Shown in pieces: positions 12,000-42,845 of a stretch of DNA of 64,000 nucleotides. A program made the translations under genes and the position numbers. Every line of letters begins with the position of its first letter. The first letter of the stretch is position 1. Origin of the DNA: Dirofilaria immitis (lineage: Eukaryota; Nematoda; Chromadorea; Rhabditida; Onchocercidae); assembly GCA_024305405.1 (NCBI GenBank), contig JAKNDB010000065.1, positions 186,001-250,000 of the forward strand. The letters run 5' to 3'. The notes beneath the pieces are model-generated. The model saw only the letters and a program-made list of their open reading frames with translations. It ran no database searches and had not been told where the DNA came from.

Positions 12000-12662
12000 G
12001 AAAGATGTGATTAATTACATATAGATAGAAATGTCAAAAGGTCAAATAGCGTCACAAGAAGTATTGCAAGCAATGGGAAATCATACTTTCAAGGAACATT
12101 GAAGTTTAAAAGAACACCATAGTTGCAAAAGGGCCTTAAGCTGAAATGAACATGTTTAATGCCAAAATGTTACGATTCATAGATCAATAAAGTAAGGTCA
12201 ATCAGTCACGAGGTGATATATTAGAGATCAGGTAAGCTCGGAAGGATTAAAAGAAAATAAAAATTTTGAAACTGAGATCAGTTTAATTCAATAATACAGT
12301 TTGACAGCAGTAGCAATTTCGAAAACAATTTGACGGAAGCTGAGGCCATAGTTCAACGTCGCGAGCAACAGTTCAGCAGGAGTAAGAGAAGTGATGGAGC
12401 GAAAGGAGAACGACAATTTTAAAAGTTAGATACGACATCGTGATATGAATTTAGATTGTTGGTACTTTTTGTTCATTTATTGTTCATTGTACATTTAATC
12501 CATGGCATTCTGTGAGCATGATATTGTGTTAAAAATATCTTAATAAATATAATAAAGTTGGCCTAGCCGAGTCACAATAACAGCAAGAATCATTCTTCAA
12601 TCAACAAACTACAAGCAAAAAGAGAATTCTTTATCGGAAATCGTGCAAAAAATTTCCGAACA
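12000..12662 (+). mobile_element. LTR-retroelement-like relic
   Basis: Begins with a block (12000-12090) that is also found at 16752-16840, then continues into the LTR-like sequence shared with copy A. The 3' part has AATAAA, a TTGGCCTAGCCGAGTCACAA block, and an end close to TTTCCGAACACA. Four related relics in this window share these blocks in the same order, which is why I treat it as a mobile element. No gag or pol frame is left. BEL/Pao is a guess at the class. Confidence 0.5.
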
Positions 12663-13530
12663 CATCTATTCGGTTTAAGCAACAATTACGATATATCATG
12701 TATGTGATAGATTTCGATAAAAAGTTATGAAATTTTGACTTGCAGCAGTTGTTTTAATTTCGGATATATATTTTCTCGAATATATATCGAGTATTTCCTT
12801 ATTGTTTTCAATGTCAATTTTATGCTCGTAGCTGGATCTTTTTGCGATTGTTGAAACAAAAAATGAAACATCGAATCATCGATAACCACACCAGCGAGGA
12901 ACAAATCGGAGAAATTTGATGAGTGCGTTTTTACAAAATTGAACGTTTAGAAAATTTCAGAGCTTCCAGTGAATAACTAACTACAAATATCCGATATCAA
13001 ACAGATTACTAAACCATTTCTGTTTCTCAAAGTTTCAAAATTATTCTCTCATCCATCTCTTAACTTTTGATCTCTTGTCATTCGATTCAATCTTCTGTTT
13101 TTCAAATCACCGAAAAGTCCATTTAACTTCGAAAGATATTATCAAAATAACTTTCATGTTATACTTTATAGAATCATTTCACAGTGAAGTCTTGAATTGT
13201 TTCTTTGTGCTCTATAAAAGATTCATATCAGATCTCCGACTATCAAAAGAAATTATTTCTCGCTGAAATTCACACTACTGACTTAAATTTAAATATTAAT
13301 ACTCTTCCTATATTTTCGGCAATAATTTGTTCCTTGTATAAATAAAACTATTACAACTTTTCAGCCGATCTATTTATTTCTTCAGCTTTGATTCATCAAT
13401 TGCAATTTGCACGAAATAACGGAAAGACCAAATTCTTAGTGCGAATAATCATTTGAAGGAATTGAATAACTTTTGGCACCTCTTTCGTTTCCTTTTTACA
13501 ATATTTCAAAAGATCGGAATTCTGAAAATT
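12091..13530 (+). repeat. 1.44-kb direct duplication, copy A'
   Basis: Pair of 7893-9330. Copy A' extends further to the left into retroelement-like sequence (12000-12090) that is missing at copy A. On the right it runs on into the collagen-like gene. It therefore looks like the more complete, original context, with copy A as the truncated duplicate. Its 63-codon frame (13075-13266) is identical to that of copy A. Confidence 0.9.
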
Positions 13531-13567
13531 TGAAGGAAAGCTTCTAAAATTTTAACTCATTACGCAC

Positions 13568-13580
13568 AACTAATTTCAGA
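13568..13580 (+). promoter_or_regulatory. Possible spliced-leader trans-splice acceptor
   Basis: A consensus-like acceptor, CTAATTTCAG, ends at 13579, nine bases before the ATG of the small collagen-like gene. No cis-exon is evident upstream. In nematodes this arrangement is typical of an SL1 trans-splice site. Inferred from position and consensus only. Confidence 0.5.
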
Positions 13581-13588
13581 CAATATCA

Positions 13589-13957
13589 ATGCTTTATATC
13601 AGTACTTTTCTATTGGTTATTTGTGCTATTTTCATGATTCAAGTGAGTTTTCTTTTAAATGAGAAAAGTAAAAAAAATTTTAATCGTTTGGATACATTTT
13701 ACAAATTTCGTTTCCAGGCTTGTGGGCCATTCCAGATGCGAGGGCCACCAGGGCTACCAGGAATAGATGGACAAGATGGAGGCGAAGGAAATCCGGGACC
13801 GCAAGGGCCTGAGGGACCAATGGGAAATCAAGGTCAAATAGGAGAGCCTGGAATTCAAGGCCAACCAGGCATACGTGGAGATATCGGAGAGCAAGGTGAT
13901 GCTGGTGATCAAGGAATGAGAGGTATAAGAGGACAGGATATGATGGCAGGACGATGA
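13589..13957 (+). CDS. Small secreted collagen-like protein
   Basis: Exons 13589-13642 and 13718-13957 give 97 residues. The first 18 (MLYISTFLLVICAIFMIQ) form a signal peptide or membrane anchor. ACGPFQMR and about 22 Gly-X-Y triplets follow, ending in RGQDMMAGR. The 75-nt intron starts GTGAGT and ends TTTCCAG. It is a multiple of three with no stop, so retention would give a 122-residue form; splicing is more likely from the good sites and the sharp change in composition. The protein is much shorter than usual cuticle collagens (about 300 aa) and lacks the C-terminal Cys cluster. It could be a truncated relative or a true small collagen-like peptide. A plausible trans-splice acceptor and an intact frame favour a real gene. 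Confidence 0.7.
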   Translation: MLYISTFLLVICAIFMIQVSFLLNEKSKKNFNRLDTFYKFRFQACGPFQMRGPPGLPGIDGQDGGEGNPGPQGPEGPMGNQGQIGEPGIQGQPGIRGDIGEQGDAGDQGMRGIRGQDMMAGR

Positions 13958-14156
13958 AATCGAGTAATGGAATATGTCGGATATAACCTTCCCAATCATA
14001 TCGATTTTCTTCGGATTATTTTTGTTTGCATAACTGTTGTATACTTATTTATTATTTCACGAGAATGATAATCCTGAAATGAAATAATAATCGATGCCCT
14101 AACGGAATTTCCTTATTATTGCTGGAACACAAAAGTTGAGTTTTGTAAAACGAATG

Positions 14157-14404
14157 TTTCATTATTACAGTAAAAGATTACTCCTCCTTTCATTATTACA
14201 GTAAAGATTACTCCTCCTTTCATTATTACAGTAGAAGATTACTCCTCCTTTCATTATTACAGTAAAAGATTACTCCTCCTTTCATTATTACAGTAAAAGA
14301 TTACTCCTCCTTTCATTATTACAGTAAAAGATTACTCCTCCTTTCATTATTACAGTAAAAGATTACTCCTCCTTTCATTATTACAGTAAAAGATTACTCC
14401 TCCT
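14157..14404. repeat. 31-bp minisatellite, eight units
   Basis: Eight near-perfect tandem units whose core is TCATTATTACAGTAAAAGAT followed by TACTCCTCCTT. One unit is 30 bp and one has an A-to-G change. It lies 200 bp behind the stop codon of the small collagen-like gene, so it could be transcribed in its 3' UTR or lie just outside it. Confidence 0.97.
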
Positions 14405-14790
14405 TGTCGAATACAGCGTTATTATAATCAAACAAAAGTTGCATTAATAAAAGAAAATTACATATTTCTTTGCGCTAATAAAAAGTTGAGTCAATCTTCG
14501 GATGTAAAAGAAATCTATTCATATGTTTGCGACAGAATTAAAATATTGTTGAAGTAAAAAAAAAAATGAATTAAGAAAAATGAGTCAATCAGTTTGAAGA
14601 AGGAAATTTTAGGATTAATATTGAAGTATATTATAGCGTTTTTAAATTATATATTTCTCTTATATTTTTATTCATTCTTAGCCAATAAAAATACGTTCTC
14701 ATTGCTTTTCATGAAACGATGCTAATTTGGATGCAAACAGTTCATTTATTTGCTTACTTATTAAAATAAACATTATCAGCTTCTGTACGG

Positions 14791-15562
14791 CTATTTACAA
14801 TCGTCAATTTCTGCACTTTTAATCACACTGGCCAGTCTCTCAGAGTTATTCACAAGATTACCAATAGTGTCATCATATTTATAACATAATGGTTTTAGCT
14901 ACTAGTTGAGAATTATTTAATTTTTCAGTTTGACAGATGCAGTTAATTAATTTTTTCGCCTGATGTAGCCTGGAAAAACTAAATGTCTTTAAAAAATCAA
15001 AAAACAGTAGAAAAAGCAATAAAACTAAAATATTTGCCAATGTCTATCGCAAATTTTTTAATTTCACTTCTTTCCCTGTAAGTTCGTCGGTATTGCCACT
15101 AATCATCCATAACAAAATCAGCAAGTTATTCATCTTCTATTAAGTGAACCTAAAATTCTACAAAAAATTTATTGGTTCATATGATTTGAGAATTTACAAC
15201 TCACCGATCTCATACCATATCTAATTGAAATCGCGAGTAGAAGCAAAGAATTAATAACTCCTTTTGCTTTGGATTTAATATTGGTATCATATGTTAAATG
15301 TGCTAATTTACTATGCAATGTAAAACGTAAGCTAAAATTCTGCTCATTGTATCGATTAGCTCTGAAAAAAGCTTCATTTAACGCGCGCTAACAAAAGCGT
15401 TATATCTTGTAGTCGCAGAACTGTACCAGGATTCTTTACCAATGCGGAAGAAGAGAATCCTGAGCGCCGAAGCCATTTTGAAAAGATGTTCTTTAGCGAA
15501 ATCAGTTGGAGGGTATATTGGGCATTTGGTCTCTCCTTTCTTTTGAGTTGTGATGTCGTCAT
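14791..15562 (-). pseudogene. Decayed unidentified gene with introns
   Basis: Minus-strand exon-like blocks in order. (1) From about 15562 to 15437, ending KWLRRSGFSSSAL before a 52-bp intron (GTAAAG...TTGTTAG). (2) 15202-15384, RALNEAFFRANRYNEQNFSL and on to SIRYGMRS, followed by a GTGAGT donor. (3) About 15035-15160, VHLIEDE-stop-LADFVMDD-stop-WQYRRTYRERSEIKKF. (4) 14791-14968, LHQAKKLINCICQTEKLNNS, then after a one-base frameshift near 14880, KYDDTIGNLVNNSERLAS, ending in a stop. Phases of blocks 1-2 and 2-3 agree. The two in-frame stops and the frameshift make it a pseudogene, unless they are sequence errors. I do not recognise the protein family. Base composition is less AT-rich than the surroundings. 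Confidence 0.6.
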
Positions 15563-15625
15563 TAAAATTGTCTTATTGATATCATTGAATTTGAATTATT
15601 AATATTGCAATCGCTGCGTCCATCG
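15305..15625. repeat. 0.3-kb direct repeat, copy 1
   Basis: Highly similar to 16259-16572, about 950 bp downstream in the same orientation. The central 170 bases, which include the GCGCGC stretch, are almost unchanged. It spans blocks 1 and 2 of the unidentified pseudogene. Confidence 0.9.
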
Positions 15626-16258
15626 ATGTATTATGAAATTATCGTGACAAAAGTTTAGTTACTCAAGTTTGCAATTCGTCTTCAAAGTGGGTAAAACAAA
15701 AATTTGAAGAGTCCTTCAATTTTGTCGCGATCAGAAGGAAGATGTCGATAGCCGCATAATGATTGTATTATGGATGGAAAAATCCAGTTGAATTTATTTT
15801 GATGATTATTTCCTATTCTCTATTATAAGTCTCTTCTAATCTTAGATGATGATAATGTTTGATTCCATTTTTCAAATCTTATATTTTACAGTTTATTTTC
15901 TTTGTTCATGTGTTTGAAATTAACAATTTTAGTGATGCAACTACAGTAATAGAATGACTAATTGGCAATAATGTTTACTTTTCCTTTTGCCATTTTTCAT
16001 TCATTTTGTATTTTGCCATGGACAAAAAGTGATGAATCATTCGGTATAAAAATTAAGTTTCAACATTTTTATTTGCTGGTAATTTTCATTTTTGAAATTC
16101 CATTTAGCTTCAGTAAGTTATAACAAAATTATTAATTCTGTCTAACGGAACTGAATCAGTCGCTTAGCATGACGTAAAAACGCAATGCCTATATAATTTG
16201 GATTATAAAATTATAAAGTTCAAATTTTTATAGCTGCACGATATTAGAAGTATTGAAT

Positions 16259-16572
16259 AATTTACTATGTAATGTAAAATGTAAGCTAAAATTCTGCTCA
16301 ATGTATCGATTAGCTCTGAAAAAAGCTTCATTTAACGCGCGCTAACAAAAGCGTTATATCTTGTAGTCGCAGAACTGTACCAGGATTCTTTACCAATGCG
16401 GAAGAAGAGAATCCTGAGCGCCGAAGCCATTTTGAAAAGATGTGCTTTAAATCGTTGGATGAGCATATCGGGCATTTGGTTTCTCCTTTTTTCTTATGAT
16501 ATCGTCATTAAAATTGTCTTATTGATATCATTTAATTCGTATTATTGATTTTGCAATCGCTGTGTCTATTTA
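16259..16572. repeat. 0.3-kb direct repeat, copy 2 with partial pseudogene
   Basis: Second copy of 15305-15625. On the minus strand it again encodes HIFSKWLRRSGFSSSAL, the 52-bp intron, and RALNEAFFRANRYIEQNFSL, but then departs from copy 1 and hits a stop. It is a truncated second copy of the unidentified gene. Confidence 0.8.
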
Positions 16573-16751
16573 TTGTAATAAAGATCTAATTAACCAAGTT
16601 TGCGGTGCTACGATTGAAATGCAGAAAGGACTGTCAATCTTTATCACGGTTGAAGAAGATCAGCAAACCACAGATAGCGTAATGAATCTATTGATTTAGT
16701 AAGATCAACATTTTCGCAGAAGTGAGTGAAGGATCATAGCGATCACTATAT

Positions 16752-17200
16752 TGGCGAAAGCCGAACGATGTAATTAATTATGTATAGATAGGAATGTCAA
16801 AAAGTCAAATAGCATCATGAAAAGTAACTGAATACAAAGGGAAATTCATGAACAGAAGGAGCATTAAATTCCAAATAGCGTAATGCACAGGATTCAACGA
16901 GCCGAAAGGATAAACATTTTTATCGCCATAATGCTCCGATCGACCGATCAATAAAGGAAGGTTAACCAGTCCGAGACTATATGTGTAGATCTAGTAAGAG
17001 GAAAAAGTCCAGAAGGATTTAAAAAGAAGAAATTTCGAAGTTGAGAGGTCATTTCAAGTTCGACAATTCAGCAGAGCAATTCGATACAATTCAACAGTAG
17101 CAGCAAATAAACTTAATAAAGCCTATTGTTGACCTAGGCGAATCACATGAATAAACAAGAGGATTCTTCATTCGAAATCATACAAATAATTTCCTAACAA
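16752..17200 (+). mobile_element. Diverged LTR-retroelement-like relic
   Basis: Keeps the order of blocks seen at 12000-12662: GCCGAACGATGTAATTAATT, then CCGATCAATAAAGGAAGGTT, GAAGGATT, AATAAAG, a GACCTAGGCGAATCACA block and an AATTTCCTAACA end. It is shorter, with large internal deletions. No coding capacity was seen. Confidence 0.5.
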
Positions 17201-20022
17201 ATAATATTATACAATAAAACATTTCTTGAAATTTGACCAATTTTGAAATTGAGCGAAGGAAAAAACTAAAGTACTTTTTCTACTCTGCTGAATATAGTAC
17301 TATCATGGGCTTAGACGGAAATAGTATATATTTATGCGGAAAATGCAAACAACTCGCCATTTCCACTCCGTTCCTAATAATGAAAAAAATGGATCATCTT
17401 TGTACGCAAAAGAAAGATGTTCACATGACCATGATATGATATGATATAAATCAAAATGGCATAAAGCAATTTTAGGTGCAAAACTGCTGAAAAAAGTATG
17501 AAACTGTGAGGTAAAGAGGGACGAGTCATTTGATGTGGATGAAGAAAAATCAAAGATTAATAGTGATTACAGATTTTCTAATGTTTTTCGTCGTTATCAG
17601 CTGTTGATCTTCTCTTATTATTCGATTAAGCTTTTTTAATTCATTCCAAAATTCGCAAAATATTTATATCAGATATTCTAATATCCAATATAAATAAAAG
17701 ATTTTTTTCGAAAATTTACTGCCACTAATTTTCAATATAAATTTAAAATCTTTTCTTACTCAGTTAGGATTTCTGTATCCCCTCAATTTTGATATCTCGG
17801 TAGAAATTAAGAAGTATAAAGTAAAAGATTCTATCGTGCACGATCCTTTATTAGAAAATGACGAATGATAAATTGAAAAGATCTATAAAAGATCAAAAAT
17901 TGAATATTTGATAAAAATTTTGAAAAATTCTAGACACTTGCAAGTTACTGATTTCAGAATGCCAATACATTATTTTTGCCGTTTTCTTGATCAAACACTG
18001 CTTGAAGACAATTTATGAAGCAGAAAAGATTATATGTAAAAATTTTATTTTCATCTCCTAATAAATAAAACGACCAAATAGAGGATATAATAGAAATTCT
18101 TTTCCGTATATTTCGCGATAATTTAACTTTCTTTTTTTTTTTTTGATAAATGAATGATAAAAACTGATTACTTTAGAAAAAATGATTCATTTGAATTACA
18201 TCTCAAATAAAAATGTTTTTCGAAAGATTTCTGTGAATTAAAAGAATTGAATTTCTCGTAACGAATATTCGAGATTAGAATTTCACGGTGAATGATCGAT
18301 TTTAATTACTACTATTTTTTAAAAACGATTAAATAATAATACACTCTAGTGATATTTTCCCTTCACTGCTTTCTCATTTATTCTTCCGTAAATTCATCCA
18401 ACATCAGTTTAATTTTTTGGTTATTAAAACGGAAAAACAGTTGAATAGATTTTCATTTATTATCATACATGAATACTAGTCAAAAATTGATAACTTAATG
18501 ATCAGAAAACGACAAAGAGAATAAAATGATATTATGAAAAACCAATTTCTCTCAGATAATACATCATTTCTTATTTCTAATTAAATTCCCGGTAAAGTAA
18601 ATCGATTAAAGCATTCATAAAAGCAACTTGAAATAGTTAAACAAATCAATGAATTCATATACAGTTGTGCAATTGTGCAATGATATTAATGTTCATGTCA
18701 GCTTTTTGCTATTCCACCAAAATCATTTATGATAAATTTATAAAATAAGCCAAGTCAATTTATGAAAAGTCTAACGCTTTCTATTATACGATATAAGATA
18801 ATGACCATTCGTTTTCTTTATTCGTTGGAAGGCTCACATTTCATATAACTTGAAATTAAATTTTGTATGCATAAAAACTGACAGAAATGTACAAAAGGGA
18901 AAATATTTAAGTATATAAAACAAATCGAAATGCATATTTTTATTTAAGATAAAGGCACCTAGGAAAAAGTATTGAATGAAATTCACAAATGAATTTCAGG
19001 AATTGCAGAAAATTAAGAAGAGTTAAGAAGAAAAAGACAAATTACATTTTTTTTTTGATGAAGAATAAATTGCACATTTTAGTGTAAATAAATAATTAGA
19101 TAAATCGTTGAAAAAAATTGGATCATTTAGGGAAATTAAAATTTGCTAAAGTTTAAGAATATACAATGCCTATTGAAAAAATCAAGAAATATTTGTTTGA
19201 AAAAAATATATGAAAGATTATAAAACAATGCTATTAAAAGAAATGGATAAGATGAAAATATTTTATCAAATAAAGTAAAATGTATTTTCAATCATTAAAC
19301 TTTTTACATTTAAATTTACTTAAAAATCTGCAAAAATTAAAAATTTCCGAATTTTAACCGAAACAATTAGCAGAAATTGAATAAAAAGAAAATAATTTTT
19401 CCCTAAATGATGAACAAAATTCAAATAAATGCTTGTATTTGATTAATTTTAAACCAGATCAAATAGAAGAATGAACAGATGTAAATGATTGATCATACAA
19501 TTTTTGAGAGTAACGTTAAATTACAAAAATTTTTTTAAAAAGATATAAAAGTAATTTCATGACAATTATTATTATTTGCTTTATACGAAGTATCATTTTC
19601 TTATTTGAATAAAATATTTTTAAATTTTATAATTATTAGTACATTTTTTCTTTCCATCCAAAACTGAAAGAATTATGATTTAAAACAAAATTTTTTTTTT
19701 GAAAAATAATTAAAAAAAATTGGGTAAAGCTATAAAAAAATATCAATTTATGAATAGTAGTAGATTAAAGAAAATGGATTAATGAAATTATACCGGATTT
19801 ACATATATGAATATTATTAATCTTAACATACATGGTTAATTAATCATTAATCAATTAATTTCATAATATCAATAAATGTTCAATTTTATAACATTTATCA
19901 AGATTTGCATGAATGAATAATACCCGTTTTAATTATGAAAACTAAATGTTAATAATATCACTTATTTATCATAATTCAATATTAAAATTTAAGCAGCTAT
20001 AAATTAAACAAATTAATGCCTA
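17201..20022. other. Intergenic, no gene recognised
   Basis: AT-rich sequence between the relic region and the 3' end of the Eph receptor gene. The 68-codon plus-strand frame at 17233-17439 has no recognisable motif or splice context. The last few hundred bases should contain the 3' UTR of the Eph gene, which ends at 20023 on the minus strand. Confidence 0.5.
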
Positions 20023-40410
<20,388 letters not shown>

Positions 40411-42762
40411 CTAAAACAATTATATAAAATATAACAAAAAATAAAGAGTAAAAGTATTAAAAAAAAAAATGAAACTTTTCGTGTTATTAATTTTAAATTG
40501 TAAGCAAGCCTGCAACTTGCAAATTGTTTTAACCTTAGTCATTTTAACACTTCTAAGATTAGTGATTAGCATGATAGTAATGACAAAAATAATAATCCTT
40601 ACTATTATGTATGGATTGACAAAAGCCATTAAATTATAGATTAGAGGAAAATTATTTTTACTAATTATTACTGTACTAATATTACTACTAATTAATATTA
40701 TCATTATTACTATTATTGTTATTGTAATTATTAATACCACCGTTGTTATCATCATTATTATTGCAAAATGAGCAACAAATATTCTAAAAATAATTATTAT
40801 ATTTAAACGAATAAACTATTTATTAGTTTGGGGAAAAAAAGGATTTTGTTTTCATTTTAATTAATTTTTATTTAATAAAAAATTATAGCAAAGTTAATAT
40901 TTAAATTGATAAGATAAAAGTAAACAAATGATATGAAACAAGGCAACAACAGTTCTTGTAGTAAATCATAAATTATGGAAAATTTGATTAAAATGATAAC
41001 ATTTAAACAATATAGATAATAAGGATCATTAAAATGATAACACTTAGACAATATAAATGATAAGGAATTTTGGTAATAATTAGAATGATAATAATAATTA
41101 TCATTATCAAGACCCTACATTGTCTATATTTATCAAATTTTATAAATAAGATAATAACTATCAATGTTTTTATCAGCTTTTATAATAAGAAAATATTTGC
41201 TAAAAACTTTTATCAATTTCTATTATAAAATAAAGAAGGAAAAAAAAATTTCCGGTTTATTCGAAATTATATTCTATTATCCAATAAGTAATAAACAATT
41301 ATTTACAAAATAATTAATTCTATTTAAGTGTGAGAATTTTTAGCCATTAAATAATAGCACTTTGCAAATGATATTAGATAAGTGTCCTTATCTAAACTTC
41401 TTGAAAATGTTTACCAAAATTGGGCAATAATCAATGATTGATTCATTGTAATTAGAAATTAAATTTGCATAATATTGTATTAATCGTAATTTTTAATGCC
41501 AATTTTACGCAAATTCAATGAAACTATTTTAAATTATTTATTAGCGAATTGTTATTTTTCCAATAAAATTTTTTTATTTAATTAGCTAAATTTAAAATTT
41601 CAATCTCATAAAAATTCTTTTTAACTTTAGAATTTATCAAAATTCAAATTCTTCTTTTATGCATTTTAGTCAATAAAAATTTGAAAGCAAACAACAAATA
41701 AAAGCAAAACATATAAAAATTCTTAAGAAAAAAAAAAGAAAAGGAAATAAAGCAAAATAAAAAATGCAAAAATATTTTATATATGTGAAAATGAAAAAGA
41801 AAACAGGAATTTTAATTTTAAAAATAGAAAAAATTTAACTATTAATTTATCCCATTTTTCTATTTTTTCTTTTTCCCGCACAATTACCTTAACATTTTGA
41901 TTTGTTTCGAATTTATTGTAATAAAAAAAAAAAAAAGAAATGAAAAGTAAAAAAAAGTTTTAACAAAAATTTTAAAATTTAGGACAAACACATAAAGTGT
42001 AATAGCGAAACATTCGTTTATTAATCAAAAGTAATAGCGAAAAATTTTCAACTCTATGAAATTTACAGTTTCTCTTTTTTTAAAACCTTTTTTTTCTTTT
42101 GCAATATTATATCTTTAACTATCATCATCATCATCGGTAGACTTATCATATCTTTAAAAGTATTATTATTATCATCATTATGGGATGATGGGATAGAGGA
42201 TATTTTTTGAATTGAAAATTTTGATACTTCCTAGAACAATAGGCAAAGAAAATTTAGGGTTGAAATTTTTATTTGCTTGAAATAGCTAAATAATGCAAAG
42301 ATGATGGTGGGAAAAATTGGAGAAAATTAAAATTAAACTTATATCTTGATGCTTAAAATACTTCAATTTACTTTTTCTTGATTTTTGCTCTTGCCATTTT
42401 CAATAAAAAATTAGCTGCTTAAATTATATTTCATATGAATTTAATTAATTATTAAATTATATTTCACATAGTCTGTTGATGAATCATCCATCAAATGGCT
42501 AAATGTATATATATATATATATAATAAAACTTTGAGAAATTTAAAATTTCATCATAAATAAAGCGAATCGCTAAAATGTCGCTTAAAATTGAAAATATTT
42601 TCGCTAAAATATTATTATTATTATGCGAAATATTTGATTATTAAATAATAGAAAGGAAGAAAATATATTTTGCAACTCTAATTTCATATATTCATCCTTT
42701 TGAAAAAATTATTATTTATGTTAGATAAATAAATTTGGAGCAAATTTCAATATTAGTTACAG

Positions 42763-42766
42763 AGGA

Positions 42767-42801
<35 letters not shown>

Positions 42802-42845
42802 AAGAGAGAGAGGGAGAGAGAGAGAGGGAGAGACAAAGGAAAGAA
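42763..42845. repeat. (GA)n microsatellite, interrupted
   Basis: Purine run of mainly GAGAGA with short breaks, about 80 bp. A shorter run is at 53312-53334. Confidence 0.95.

Noticed and set aside
13754..13999. Minus-strand frame opposite the small collagen-like gene
   Set aside because: Antisense shadow of the Gly-X-Y exon.
14157..14404. CRISPR array
   Set aside because: The units are contiguous with no unique spacers, and the host is a eukaryote; it is a minisatellite.
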